DNA of 64,000 nt from Micrococcales bacterium KH10 (GTDB taxonomy: Bacteria; Actinomycetota; Actinomycetes; Actinomycetales; Cellulomonadaceae): the NCBI GenBank assembly GCA_900188465.1, contig FZPE01000002.1:563489-627488 (forward strand), read 5' to 3'. The notes beneath the pieces were generated by a model that was not told the DNA's origin, ran no database searches, and worked only from the letters and a program-made list of their open reading frames with translations. Made by a program: the position numbers and the translations under genes. Below, piece after piece: positions 1 through 9,837 of this stretch (positions are counted from its first letter, which is position 1; every line of letters begins with the position of its first letter).

Positions 1-3000
1 CGAGCGGATCAGCAACAGGTTCAAGATATGCCTGTGCAATACCTGCAGGCGGGGGAACTCCAAGCCCATCGCGTAACCGTGCCGCATCGTCGGTTGCCGC
101 CCACCACAACACCGATGATTCAGAAGCCCCAGAGCGTGATTCGGAAGCGCCGGGGCGGGTTACCGCGAAAACCAATCGCCCGGACTCGCTGGTGAGCCAG
201 CCGTCCACCACGGATCCCTTATCCAAGGTGCCTTCGACGATCTCATCGGAGACTCTGGCCAGGATCTCGTCGCGCGTCAAAGGACCATGAGATCGCAGCA
301 GATCCCACAGCCCATCGGTGGTGGTGACCTGACGTGATGGCGCGATGCGCGCGACTTCCGCACTGACCTCTGCCACCACATCGGAATCCAGCAGGTCCGC
401 CAGATCAGGTGCATCGTCACCGCCGAGAATCTCAGCCAACAACACCGGGTCCAGACTCAACGCCACCGCGCGACGTTCCGCCAAGGGCGCGTCGTTGTCG
501 TACAGGAACTGCGCGGTGTAACTGAGCAGCATAGAACGGGCGAAAGGCGATGGATTGGCGGTCGTGACCTCGACGATGCGGATGTGCCCGCTGTCGATCT
601 TGGTCATCATCTCGGTGAGTGCCGGAAGGTCGAAGTCATCCTGAAGGCATTCTCGGACCGCTTCGATCACAATGGGGAAATCCGGAAACTGGGCGGCAAC
701 ACCGAGTAGTTGTGCGGCACGATGGCGTTGCTGCCACAGTGGCTGACGCTGTCCTGGTTTGCGCCGCGGCAGCAGCAGGGCGCGAGCGGCCGCTTCGCGG
801 AACCTGGCGGCGAACATGGCAGAACCGGTGATCTGCTCGCGTACCGCGGTGGTGACCTCCGCCGGATCGAGCAGCAGGTCAAGAGCGGCGAGGGAGGGCT
901 CGTCCTCGTCGCCGCTTGGAGGCATACGCAACACAATGCCGTCATCGCTGTACGACACCGAGGCGTCCAGCCCATACTGTTCGCGAATCCGGGCACCGAT
1001 CACCAGCGACCACGGTGCATGCACCCGTGATCCGAATGGCGAATGCAGCACGATGCGCCAATCGCCCAACTCGTCACGAAAACGTTCGATGACCAGAGTC
1101 TTGTCATCCGGGACCCTGCCCGTCACGTCGTGCTGTTCGGTCAGTAGGTTCAGCAACTCGGTGGCGGCAAACTCGTCCAGGCCCGCCTCAACCAACGTGG
1201 CTTGTGCACCCGTCCGGTCCCGCCGCCGCAGCGTATCCGTGCGGCGGGTGAACGATCCGATGGCCGCCCCGAGTTCGAATGGGCGTCCCGGCCCGTCGCC
1301 CTTCCAGAATGGCAGCCGGCCGGGCATCCCTGGTGCCGGGGTCACCACCACCTGTTGCGGAGTGATCTCTTCGATCCGCCAGGTGGACGAGCCCAAGGTG
1401 ATCGCGTCGCCGACCCGCGATTCGAACACCATCTCCTCGTCCAATTCGCCGACGCGGTTAGAGCGGCCCCGGCGTGAATCATTGCCTCCGGCCAGTACCA
1501 CCGGATATAAGCCCCGGTCCGGGATGGTGCCGCCGGACGTGATGGCGATCATGGCAGACCCCCGGCGTGCTACCAGCATGCCTGTGGCCCGGTCCCATGT
1601 CAGGCGAGGGCGCAGCTCAGCGAAATCCTCCGACGGGTAGCGACCCGCCAGCATGTCGAGCACGGCAGACCAGGTTGCCGCACCCAGTGTCGCAAACGGA
1701 GTGGCACGCCGCATCAACGCGAGTAATTCATCGGCATGCCAGTCGCCCATTGCCACTGCGGCGACCACCTGCTGAGCCAGCACATCGAGCGGATTGGTCA
1801 GATCATGGACCGCCTCGATCATGCGTTCGCGCATCCGTATCGCCGTGACGGCGGCAGGGACGAGTTCACCGCGATGCAAAGTGAGCATCACACCGCGTGA
1901 CACCTCACCGACTTGGTGGCCAGCCCGCCCGATGCGTTGCAGACCCGATGCGACAGACGGTGGCGCGCCGACCTGGATGACCAGATCAATGGCGCCCATG
2001 TCGATTCCCAGTTCCAGCGACGAAGTCGCAACCACGGCGGGAAGCTGACCCGACTTCAGGGCGCTTTCAATAGTGGTACGTTCCGTCCGGCTCATCGAAC
2101 CGTGATGCGCACGAGCAATCACGGGTTCTATCCCCAGGGCCGCGCCGGCCTGCGCGGTGATTGCGGCGGGCCATTGACTGGTGCCCGTCAGCGCCGTTTC
2201 ACCCAGCGCGTTGGTCAGTCCGGTGCGTCGCGCCCATTCCTCGTTGAGGCGAGCCGTGAGCTTTTCGGCGGTGCGCCGCGCATTGACGAAAACCAGAGTG
2301 GAACGATGCTTCGCGATCAGATCGACGATGCGCCGTTCCACTTCCGGCCAGGTCGATCCTGCCGCACCCGGTGTATCGAAACCGGGAACATAGTTGTTCG
2401 ACTCAACGCTGCCACCCGCATAACTGCCCCTGGCAGCATCCCCGGTGAGGTCCTCGACCAGGTCGTCGCCCGCCGCCGCGTCATCTCGGAGGTGACGAAC
2501 GGAAGGTTCGACTGCTTCCAGATCGATCTCGATACGCTTGGTGGCAGGCGGCTGCACCACGCGTACGGCTCGTCCGCCCTCGGTCGGCAGACGTCTCCCC
2601 GCCAGGAAATCCGCAACCCGATCGGTCGGCGTCACGGTGGCGGATAGTCCCACCCGCTGTGCGGGCTTGTCGAGCAATACGTCCAGACGCTCCAGGCTGA
2701 GCGCCAGGTGCGCGCCCCGCTTGGTGCCAGCGAGCGCATGAATCTCGTCCACAATGACGGTCCCCACCCGCGCCAACGCGACCTGCGCGCCCGAAGTCAA
2801 CATGAGGAATAACGATTCAGGAGTGGTGATGATGATGTCAGGCGGTCTACTCGTCATGCGTGCCCGGTCACGCGCACTGGTATCTCCCGTGCGCACCCCG
2901 ACGGTGATGTCAGGCATAGGCAGGCCGAGCCGAGTTGCTTGATGCCCGATTCCCACCAATGGCGCTCGCAGGTTGCGTTCGACATCACTGGCCAGTGCCT

Positions 3001-3223
3001 TCAGCGGCGATATGTAGAGAATCTGCGGTGCCGGATCGGCATCGGCCCGCATATGTTGGTCAATGGCCCACAAGAATGCGGCGAGGGTCTTACCCGAACC
3101 TGTCGGCGCAACCACCAGGGTGTGGTGATCATGTTCGATTGCTTTCCAGGCATCGCGCTGTGCCGGCGTGGGGGCCTCGAATGAGGCATCCAACCAGGCT
3201 TGAGTGGCGCGGGAGAAGGTCAC
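1..3223 (-). CDS. lhr: Lhr-type ATP-dependent helicase (3' end beyond window)
   Basis: Superfamily 2 DNA helicase of the Lhr (large helicase-related) family, used in DNA repair. About 1,074 codons are in the window; the family is usually about 1,500 residues, so the C-terminus lies off the left edge. Visible motifs are Walker A APTGSGKT (about residues 39-46), DEIH box VIVDEIHALAGTKRG, motif III-like VGLSATV, and motif VI QRIGRAGHQ. An in-frame TAG lies just upstream, so the GTG at 3223 is effectively the only start. No Shine-Dalgarno is seen, but TAGGCT sits 6 nt before it, suggesting a leaderless transcript. No stop interrupts the frame. Family assignment is strong; DNA repair role is from family knowledge. 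Confidence 0.9.
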   Translation of the reverse strand, partial: MTFSRATQAWLDASFEAPTPAQRDAWKAIEHDHHTLVVAPTGSGKTLAAFLWAIDQHMRADADPAPQILYISPLKALASDVERNLRAPLVGIGHQATRLGLPMPDITVGVRTGDTSARDRARMTSRPPDIIITTPESLFLMLTSGAQVALARVGTVIVDEIHALAGTKRGAHLALSLERLDVLLDKPAQRVGLSATVTPTDRVADFLAGRRLPTEGGRAVRVVQPPATKRIEIDLEAVEPSVRHLRDDAAAGDDLVEDLTGDAARGSYAGGSVESNNYVPGFDTPGAAGSTWPEVERRIVDLIAKHRSTLVFVNARRTAEKLTARLNEEWARRTGLTNALGETALTGTSQWPAAITAQAGAALGIEPVIARAHHGSMSRTERTTIESALKSGQLPAVVATSSLELGIDMGAIDLVIQVGAPPSVASGLQRIGRAGHQVGEVSRGVMLTLHRGELVPAAVTAIRMRERMIEAVHDLTNPLDVLAQQVVAAVAMGDWHADELLALMRRATPFATLGAATWSAVLDMLAGRYPSEDFAELRPRLTWDRATGMLVARRGSAMIAITSGGTIPDRGLYPVVLAGGNDSRRGRSNRVGELDEEMVFESRVGDAITLGSSTWRIEEITPQQVVVTPAPGMPGRLPFWKGDGPGRPFELGAAIGSFTRRTDTLRRRDRTGAQATLVEAGLDEFAATELLNLLTEQHDVTGRVPDDKTLVIERFRDELGDWRIVLHSPFGSRVHAPWSLVIGARIREQYGLDASVSYSDDGIVLRMPPSGDEDEPSLAALDLLLDPAEVTTAVREQITGSAMFAARFREAAARALLLPRRKPGQRQPLWQQRHRAAQLLGVAAQFPDFPIVIEAVRECLQDDFDLPALTEMMTKIDSGHIRIVEVTTANPSPFARSMLLSYTAQFLYDNDAPLAERRAVALSLDPVLLAEILGGDDAPDLADLLDSDVVAEVSAEVARIAPSRQVTTTDGLWDLLRSHGPLTRDEILARVSDEIVEGTLDKGSVVDGWLTSESGRLVFAVTRPGASESRSGASESSVLWWAATDDAARLRDGLGVPPPAGIAQAYLEPVADPL

Positions 3224-3295
3224 GAGACGAGCCTACGGTGTTGGTATGACATCGGCGTGGCAGAGGTCGGGTCCGATGACCTCGCCCAACGTTGT

Positions 3296-3394
3296 GGGAA
3301 GAAGATCGTGGTTCGAGCCAAGTTCGTTCGGAATGATCGGCCGAACGTGAAGTCCAAGACTTTGAAGAAGTTTCGAGCGAAACTGAAGAAGTAG
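3296..3394 (+). pseudogene. Remnant of a secreted-protein basic C-terminal tail
   Basis: These 33 codons encode a Lys/Arg-rich stretch containing VVRAKFVRNDRPNVKSK and ending KKFRAKLKK before TAG. It closely resembles the last 32 residues of the GH97 protein downstream (LRARFVPTDKSTVKALK, then KKVKVRR). No body of a secreted protein precedes it; the frame opens only at about 3200 and has no signal peptide. I read it as the 3' scar of a deleted wall-associated exoprotein gene. Chance similarity in a lysine-rich sequence is possible but the order RA(K/R)FV, D, VK and the position at the ORF end all match. Confidence 0.5.
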
Positions 3395-3581
3395 CCGTCA
3401 TTGAACGCGGGCCATGTCGTAGTGGCAAGAGTTTGGCCGCCACCCACGGCTTCTATTCATTCTATTCACATGACGCAACCATGTCGGTTTTTTGAATTTT
3501 CAACACAGATCAGCGCCAATCACTAGAATAGAACGGATGATTGTCGTGATATAGCGTACTGACAGTGGTAATAAATTGCGA

Positions 3582-3610
3582 TTGACATGATTTAGAGCCT
3601 CGCATATGCT
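3582..3610 (+). promoter_or_regulatory. Sigma-70-type promoter of the GH97 gene
   Basis: TTGACA at 3582-3587 and TATGCT at 3605-3610 are separated by exactly 17 nt. This predicts a 5' leader of about 100 nt before the GH97 start. The surrounding 3395-3716 region is AT-rich compared with its neighbours and holds no gene that I can support. Confidence 0.65.
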
Positions 3611-3612
3611 CG

Positions 3613-3651
3613 AAAATGATAGTCATATCAACGATGTCAGTTGACTATTTT
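3613..3651. promoter_or_regulatory. Inverted repeat in the GH97 leader (possible operator)
   Basis: AAAATGATAGTCA (3613-3625) is matched by TTGACTATTTT (3641-3651) with one bulged base. It lies just downstream of the predicted promoter, so it could be a repressor site or an mRNA hairpin controlling the glycosidase. No regulator gene is adjacent. Confidence 0.35.
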
Positions 3652-3716
3652 ATGCGGCAATGAACCAATTGTTTTGGTGTATCACGCCGTGAACCATGCG
3701 AAGGGGCATACATTTC

Positions 3717-6700
3717 ATGAGTAATTCGAGATTCTCTCGACTGCGCCGAATGAGGTCACTCATTCTTATCCTGGCGGGGGCCGTAGCCTTCGGCCCGGCG
3801 GTGGCTGCCACTGCCGATCCCGCGGTGCCAACGGCATCATCAGCTGCCACACTGAGCCTTTCCGATGATCAACACACGGTGGCGTCCCCAGACGGATCGA
3901 TCGAGTTTCAGATCGACGTCATCGAGGGCCACCTCAACTATGCGGTAGTACGCGACGGTGACACTGAAATTGTGGCGCCGTCCGGTATGGGCTTCGTATT
4001 GGCGAACCCGACTGCCGATCTTCGCGAAGGTCTCGAAATCGAATCGACTGCCACAGACTCAGTCGACGAAACCTGGACCCCTGCCTGGGGTGCTGATGCG
4101 CAGGTGCGCAATCATTACAACGAACTGACCGTCAACACGTTGCACGCTGCCACCGGAATCCGGCTGTCAGTCGTGATCCGAGTCTTCGACGACGGCTTCG
4201 GATTCCGCTACGTCTTCCCGCAGCAAGCGGTGCTCGGTGCTTTTGACGTCATGGACGAGTTCAGCGAGTTCACGTTGCCGGAATCGTCCATCGCCTACTT
4301 CGTGCCGTCGGGCACCGACTGGAACGCGGATGAGCAGCACTACCGTTCCGCGCTGCTGCCACAGGTCGCGCACGCACAGACACCGATCACCCTGACCGAG
4401 GGATCAGATCTGGTCATGAGCCTGCATGAGGCGGATCTGACGGATTACCCGGCCATGCGCGCCTACCGCGTCGCGGACGTGCCGGGGCGGATGTATTCCA
4501 ACCTCGTGCCGCTGCCAGGCGGGGTCAAGGCCAAACTGGATGTCACCGACGATGCTTTCGCCACTCCGTGGCGCACCATCACCATCGGGCGCAATGCCGG
4601 TGATCTAGCCGAATCGCATCTGATCGAGAACCTCAACGACCCCTGTGAGATCTGCACCGTCGACTCCGACGGCGACGGTATCGACGACACCGCTGACTGG
4701 ATCGACCCGGGAACCTACGTCGGCGTGTGGTGGGAACTGCAGCGTCGTGCGACGACCTGGACCGCTGGGCCCAACCACGGTGCCACCACCGAACGCGTCA
4801 AGGAGTACATCGACCTGGCCGTCGAGGCGGGTGCCAAGTACGTGCTGGCTGAAGGCTGGAATGTGAACGCTGGCGGCAGTTGGACGAACCAAGACTTCCT
4901 GACGCCGAACGCTGACTTCGACCTGGAAGAAGTTCTCGATTATGCGGAACAGAACGGTGTCGGCTATGTGATGCACAACGAGACCCGCGGTTACGTCGAC
5001 TATTACGAGCAACACCTCGAGGAGATCTTCTCCACCTATCACGACCTTGGCGTGCACGCCATCAAGACCGGTTACGCGACCCGGTTCGAACTGGGTGGTG
5101 TCAACCGCAGTCACGCGGACCAAGAAGCCGTGCGGCACTACCAGCGTGTCATCGACATGGCGGCCCGATACGAGATCAACATCAACGCCCACGAGGCCAT
5201 CAAGCCAACAGGGCTTGCTCGTACCTACCCGAACATGATGACCGGTGAAGGCATCGCCGGCATGGAACAAGAGAACTACAAGGGTGCCAACGGAAACCCG
5301 CCGATCCAAAAGACGATCCTGCCGTTCACCCGCTGGATTGGCGGCCCGGCCGACTACACGCCAGGAATTGTGAACCCCACCTGGGACCCGGCCAATCTCA
5401 ACACCCGGGTGCAGTCCACCGTGGCCAACCAGTTGGCGCTTTACACGCTGTTCTTCAGCCCGCTGCAGATGCTGGCCGATACCCCAGAGAACTACGCGGG
5501 CAACCCGATCGCTTTCGAATACCTCAAGGACATGCCAACGACTTGGGATCAGTCTCTCTTCCCATCGGCCGTCATCGGCGAGCACGTCGTGGCCGCGCGT
5601 CGATCTGGTGATATCTGGTACATGGGTGCCGTGACCAACGCCGAGGACCGGACCGTAGCGGTCCCGTTGACCTTCCTGGACGAGGGCCAGGCGTACTTCG
5701 CGGAGGTCTACTCAGACGCGCAGACCACCAGCTGGCAGGCGAACCCGGCGCTGGTCGAGCGCACTGAGGTGATCGTCACCAGTGCTGACACGTTGAACAT
5801 GTCGATGGTCGCCGGCGGCGGTCAAGCACTCAAGCTGACCCCGGCCACACCTGAGCAGATCGAGGAGACGCCAGCGCTCGCAGATGGCTCACTAGAGTTT
5901 TCCGACGACCTCGACTACCGGGTGATCGATGGATATCTGGAGATCTCCGGGTCGATCGTGAACGCCGGTGCCGTGATCGCCGCGGCCGACGTCTACCTGC
6001 GCGATGTGGAAATGTCGCCCAAGGTCGTTCGGGTCGGTCCGCAAGAAGAGGTCGCCTTCGAACTGCGTGTGAAGATCGGCGACCTCGTGATGGACGAGTT
6101 CCAACACCTCGTCGTCATCGACACGCAGGGCAATGAGCTTGCTGAGGTACCCATGGCGGTGCTGGAGTTCCCCGATGCCTCATGGCTGGGTGAACTGAGC
6201 GCGCTGGTGGAGTCGAATGACCTGGATCCTGGTGTGGCGGCACTGATGGAGATCCAGATCAACGAGGCCATCGCAGCGGCGAGCGAATATGACCGAGTGG
6301 GATTGACCCGCGCGTTGCAGAGTCTGCGACTGAGCTATGTCGCGGTGGGCTATGACTATGCGAGTGAGGCTGCGGGCGATCTGGTTGAAGGCTGGCTCAC
6401 GACGTGGCTGCCCAAGCCCTATGCGGCCTTCCTCGCGCTCGATGAACTGCGCAAGGTGGAAGCCGATCAGGCACTTCACTCAGCCATCCTCGATGATTTG
6501 CGACAAGCGGCCTTGGATGTCACCCGTGCCAAGATCCGCCAGGACGGGGATTCGTTCGACGATGCCCTTGCCACGTTGCGTCAGCTTGCTCCGGCGGTCC
6601 CTGCCACATATGGCACGCTGCGGGCCGCACTCAACTCGCAAACCATGGAGCCGAAGTTGGTCGAAGCAGAAGCCGGTGCGCTCACCGGCGGCACCAGGGT

Positions 6701-8792
6701 CAACGCGGAACACCCCGGCTACACCGGAACAGGCTTCGTACGCGATCTGACAAAGGTCGATGCCTGTGTGACCTGGGCGGAGGATGTCGTCCCTGCGGGT
6801 GACTACTCCATCTCGTTCCGCTTCGCCAACGGCATGGTCGTCGAGCCGCTGGATCGGACGCTGACGGCATCAGCCGGAGGAGAGTCGCAGCGTGTGCTCT
6901 TCCCCAACCAGAGCCTCAGCCTCGACGATCCGCAACGCTGGCGTCGCTGGGCCTCCACCGATCCGATCGCGATCACGCATGTTCCAGGGCAGCCGCTCTC
7001 GCTGTGCTTCCAGGAGGGGGACAGCGGAAACATCAACTTTGACTCAATCACGTTGACCAGCCGGTTCGATGTCGTCACTCGTGACAATGTCGTGGCGAAT
7101 CCGCAGGTGGACTTGACGGTGTCGAGTGAATCGGAGATGAGCGACGCGGGCTGGTACAACGCTGAGGTCAACATCGATGTCACCACTGAGACCGAAGATA
7201 CTCTGGTGCAGTGGCGGACCGATGACGGCGTCTGGGCAACGGGCTCGGAGGCAACGGTCGAATTGACCACTGACGGGACGCATGTCGTTCATGCTCGCGC
7301 AGTGGCGCAGGACGAGGTGTCGCCCACGGTGACACGGACTGTGCGGATCGACCAGACCGCTCCGGTCTCGAGGGCGGTGTTCAACCGCGACAGCCGTCAG
7401 GTTTCATTGGCGGCGGCAGACCAGGGCGCCGGCCTGGATTACATCGAGTACCGGCTCATCGGCGATGACGAGTTCGCGGAATACACGGATCCGGTTTCGG
7501 TCACTGCCGCGGCGGGTGCCATCGTCGTGCGCAGTGTCGACCTGGCGGGGAACATCGAGGACGAGTACACCGTGACCTTCCCAGCCGCGGATGATCAGGG
7601 TGCGGCTACTCTGCTGTCGGCCTCGACGCGCAATGCACAGATCCCGTTCGGTGCGACAGCACAGGTGGATGTGAAGGTGCAGGCAGAAGCACTGATTCCA
7701 ACCGGCCAGGTGGCACTCGTCGATACCAACACTTCTGAGGTGTTGGCGAATGCGACTCTTACTGACGGGAAAGCGGTGCTCTCCTACGATCCCGCAGCTG
7801 TCGGCTCGTACGAGTGGACGGTGGTCTATGAAGGTGATACCGAATTCCAAGGTTCGCAAGATGACGTTGCGTTGACAGTGGTACGTGCGGCATCGGAACT
7901 GAGCGTGACCACGGATGCGACATCGATCCCGGTGGGAACCGGATTCAAGGCCACCGTTGAACTCGACGGTGCTGGTGTCGCGGCAGGGGACAAGGTTCTC
8001 ATCACCGCCGACGGGACGCAGGTGGCTGAGGTCAGCGTCGACGAGGCGGGCCGCGCCGAGGTGGCATTGACGAGTGCTGCGCTGCCGGTCGGAACGGTTG
8101 CTATCGCTGCTGAGTTCGTCGGTTCCGATAACGCAGAGCCAGCCGTTGCCAGCACGACGTTGCGTGTCACGCAGCCTGTCACTGCTACGTCAGTTTCACT
8201 GAGTGGCCCAACGTCGATGGTGGCGATGGGCGATGCTCCGATCTACCGCGTCACGGTGGCTCGTGCGGATCGTGCGACTGCCCAGGGCAGGGTTGAGCTG
8301 CTGGTCAATGACACTGTTGTTGCGGCGCCTGCTTTGACGGGCGGTGCGGTGTCCATTCCGCTGCGCGACTCGTCGATCTTCCAAGCCGGAACTGTCCGGG
8401 TGACGGCGCGCTACCTCGGGGCAACGGATGCTCAAGCATCACAGACGCGTCAACCACTGAGCCTGACGATCACGAAGGCCCGTCCCAAGACGGTCAAGGT
8501 GAAGGTAAAGGCAAAGAAGGTCCGGCGCGGCAAGGCCGTTGTGGTTCGGGTCCGTGTCGGAAAGCTCAACAACGGCCGGGTGCTCTCGGGCCAGGTCGTG
8601 CTGCGTGCCAATGGCAAGCGCGTAGGCAAGGCCACCGTGTCATCGGCCAAGGCGACAACCGTGAAGATCAAGTTGAAGCCGAAGCACACGCGCAAGAAGA
8701 ACGTCAAGCTGCGTGCCCGTTTCGTGCCGACGGATAAGAGCACGGTGAAGGCGCTCAAGTCGAAGGTGAAGAAGGTGAAGGTCCGCCGCTAG
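3717..8792 (+). CDS. Secreted multidomain glycoside hydrolase family 97
   Basis: Large exported alpha-glycosidase of about 1,691 residues. Order: signal peptide (1-31, cut near VAATADP), GH97 N-terminal beta-sandwich (about 50-300), GH97 barrel (about 310-600, GVWWELQRR near 332, EGIAGMEQEN), GH97 C-terminal region, a linker, a CBM6/35-like module beginning VEAEAGALTGGTR (about 980-1130), an OmpL47-like Ig module, three or more Ig-like repeats and a Lys/Arg-rich tail. ATG 3717 is preferred over ATG 3696 because GAAGGGG (3700-3706) is 10 nt upstream. In AIKTGY a Gly stands where retaining GH97 enzymes carry the Asp nucleophile, suggesting an inverting alpha-glucosidase; this is inference. The CBM and basic tail suggest binding to glycans or the cell surface. 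Confidence 0.85.
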   Translation: MSNSRFSRLRRMRSLILILAGAVAFGPAVAATADPAVPTASSAATLSLSDDQHTVASPDGSIEFQIDVIEGHLNYAVVRDGDTEIVAPSGMGFVLANPTADLREGLEIESTATDSVDETWTPAWGADAQVRNHYNELTVNTLHAATGIRLSVVIRVFDDGFGFRYVFPQQAVLGAFDVMDEFSEFTLPESSIAYFVPSGTDWNADEQHYRSALLPQVAHAQTPITLTEGSDLVMSLHEADLTDYPAMRAYRVADVPGRMYSNLVPLPGGVKAKLDVTDDAFATPWRTITIGRNAGDLAESHLIENLNDPCEICTVDSDGDGIDDTADWIDPGTYVGVWWELQRRATTWTAGPNHGATTERVKEYIDLAVEAGAKYVLAEGWNVNAGGSWTNQDFLTPNADFDLEEVLDYAEQNGVGYVMHNETRGYVDYYEQHLEEIFSTYHDLGVHAIKTGYATRFELGGVNRSHADQEAVRHYQRVIDMAARYEININAHEAIKPTGLARTYPNMMTGEGIAGMEQENYKGANGNPPIQKTILPFTRWIGGPADYTPGIVNPTWDPANLNTRVQSTVANQLALYTLFFSPLQMLADTPENYAGNPIAFEYLKDMPTTWDQSLFPSAVIGEHVVAARRSGDIWYMGAVTNAEDRTVAVPLTFLDEGQAYFAEVYSDAQTTSWQANPALVERTEVIVTSADTLNMSMVAGGGQALKLTPATPEQIEETPALADGSLEFSDDLDYRVIDGYLEISGSIVNAGAVIAAADVYLRDVEMSPKVVRVGPQEEVAFELRVKIGDLVMDEFQHLVVIDTQGNELAEVPMAVLEFPDASWLGELSALVESNDLDPGVAALMEIQINEAIAAASEYDRVGLTRALQSLRLSYVAVGYDYASEAAGDLVEGWLTTWLPKPYAAFLALDELRKVEADQALHSAILDDLRQAALDVTRAKIRQDGDSFDDALATLRQLAPAVPATYGTLRAALNSQTMEPKLVEAEAGALTGGTRVNAEHPGYTGTGFVRDLTKVDACVTWAEDVVPAGDYSISFRFANGMVVEPLDRTLTASAGGESQRVLFPNQSLSLDDPQRWRRWASTDPIAITHVPGQPLSLCFQEGDSGNINFDSITLTSRFDVVTRDNVVANPQVDLTVSSESEMSDAGWYNAEVNIDVTTETEDTLVQWRTDDGVWATGSEATVELTTDGTHVVHARAVAQDEVSPTVTRTVRIDQTAPVSRAVFNRDSRQVSLAAADQGAGLDYIEYRLIGDDEFAEYTDPVSVTAAAGAIVVRSVDLAGNIEDEYTVTFPAADDQGAATLLSASTRNAQIPFGATAQVDVKVQAEALIPTGQVALVDTNTSEVLANATLTDGKAVLSYDPAAVGSYEWTVVYEGDTEFQGSQDDVALTVVRAASELSVTTDATSIPVGTGFKATVELDGAGVAAGDKVLITADGTQVAEVSVDEAGRAEVALTSAALPVGTVAIAAEFVGSDNAEPAVASTTLRVTQPVTATSVSLSGPTSMVAMGDAPIYRVTVARADRATAQGRVELLVNDTVVAAPALTGGAVSIPLRDSSIFQAGTVRVTARYLGATDAQASQTRQPLSLTITKARPKTVKVKVKAKKVRRGKAVVVRVRVGKLNNGRVLSGQVVLRANGKRVGKATVSSAKATTVKIKLKPKHTRKKNVKLRARFVPTDKSTVKALKSKVKKVKVRR

Positions 8793-8811
8793 GACTGTTC
8801 CTTCATCTGCC

Positions 8812-8850
8812 GGTGGGGGTGTCGCTCGTGAAAGCGGGCGGCACCCCCGT
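8812..8850 (+). terminator. Hairpin after the GH97 gene
   Basis: GGGGGTGTCGC pairs imperfectly with GCGGCACCCCC across a short loop, about 20 nt after the stop codon. The following TCGTCTTTC is only weakly T-rich, so it may be a stabilising 3' hairpin rather than a strict intrinsic terminator. Confidence 0.5.
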
Positions 8851-8911
8851 CGTCTTTCGCGGCTGCACTGCGCAGCCTTTGCCTCCTTCGGAGCAGTTGT
8901 GGCCGGATTCT

Positions 8912-8947
8912 GTAAAAGTGGACCGGGCGCTTACCGGTCACTTTTAC
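8912..8947. repeat. Palindromic repeat family A, copy 1
   Basis: GTAAAAGTGGACCGG and CCGGTCACTTTTAC form a hairpin around GCGCTTA. The core GTAAAAGTGGACCGGGCG recurs inverted at 40962-41023. It lies between the GH97 gene and the convergent Nudix gene. Confidence 0.7.
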
Positions 8948-8991
8948 GGAAAGGCGAGCGGGCGGGTGAGTGGGAGGCGTGGGGGTAGGCC

Positions 8992-9453
8992 CTAGTTCGA
9001 CTGGAGGCGCCGTTCTATCTCACTCACGATTTCGAGGTCGCCTTCCAGCCACGGCACCGACCACAGCTCGTCGGCGGCGAGCCAGCGCAACTCGGAGTGC
9101 TCCACCAACGGCTCAGGCGTACCGGTGTCGATCGTGGCGTACCAGACCCGCATCACGTGACGTGTGGTGATGAACCAGCCGCGTACGCCGCTTTCGGTCA
9201 CATCTGGTCCAATAATCTCGTCACCGAGATTAACCGTGATGCCCAGTTCCTCGTGCAGTTCGCGGTGCAATGCCTCGTGAGCGGACTCGTCCGGCTCCAT
9301 CTTGCCGCCCGGGAACTCCCACTGACCCGCGATGGCAGCCGGTTTGGAACGCTGTGCTCCGAGCAGGCGCGTCGGGCGCGCGAGGTCGTCAACAATGGCG
9401 GCAGCCACCACAACACGGCGAGAAGTCATGGCAGTATTTTCGCAGACTGCCAC
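8992..9453 (-). CDS. Nudix (MutT-like) hydrolase
   Basis: Small pyrophosphohydrolase, probably cleaning oxidised or non-canonical nucleoside triphosphates. The Nudix box is complete: GGKMEPDESAHEALHRELHE continuing ELGI (G-x5-E-x7-REUxEExGU). Opening VVVAAAIVDD and the length of 145-153 aa are typical of MutT. Two starts are possible: GTG 9453, with GGGGAG overlapping the end of gcvH, or ATG 9429 (MTSRRVVV), which matches family N-termini better. It lies 6-30 nt downstream of gcvH on the same strand, so the two are likely co-transcribed, although no functional link to glycine cleavage is known. Substrate cannot be told from sequence. Confidence 0.85.
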   Translation of the reverse strand: MAVCENTAMTSRRVVVAAAIVDDLARPTRLLGAQRSKPAAIAGQWEFPGGKMEPDESAHEALHRELHEELGITVNLGDEIIGPDVTESGVRGWFITTRHVMRVWYATIDTGTPEPLVEHSELRWLAADELWSVPWLEGDLEIVSEIERRLQSN

Positions 9454-9459
9454 CTGCTG

Positions 9460-9837
9460 TTAGCTCCCCTGAGTGAGTTTCTGATAACCGCTGGCGTTGA
9501 GCAGTTCGCCATACGCGGTCACATCGACCTTGAACAGCCACCCGGCGCCATAGGGATCGGAGTTGACAAGTGAGGGGTCGGCGACCGCGGCATCGTTGAC
9601 TTCGGTGACAGTGCCGGTGACGGGCGAAAACAGCTCCGAAACCGACTTGGTCGATTCGATCTCGCCAATGACGGCACCTGCGGTGACCTCGGCTCCGACC
9701 TCGGGCAACTCGAGATAGACCACGTCCCCTAGTGCATCCTGCGCTGTCCAGGTGACGCCGATGACGGCGGGCTCACCTTGCACGACCCATTCGTGTTCGG
9801 CGGTGTACTGCAAATTCTCCGGGAACTGATCAGACAT
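9460..9837 (-). CDS. gcvH: Glycine cleavage system H protein
   Basis: Lipoyl carrier that shuttles the aminomethyl group between GcvP and GcvT and is reoxidised by dihydrolipoamide dehydrogenase. The 125-aa length is normal. The lipoylated lysine is K64 in [19 protein letters not shown] 9837 is preceded by GGAAGAGG. It is separated from gcvPT by about 13 kb of unrelated genes, and I see no glycine riboswitch upstream, so it may be regulated differently from gcvPT. The gene encoding the L protein is not in the window. Confidence 0.95.
   Translation of the reverse strand: MSDQFPENLQYTAEHEWVVQGEPAVIGVTWTAQDALGDVVYLELPEVGAEVTAGAVIGEIESTKSVSELFSPVTGTVTEVNDAAVADPSLVNSDPYGAGWLFKVDVTAYGELLNASGYQKLTQGS

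Noticed and set aside
4605-5585. 326-aa minus-strand ORF
   Set aside because: Antisense to the GH97 catalytic domain; codon bias of the GC-rich plus-strand gene explains it.
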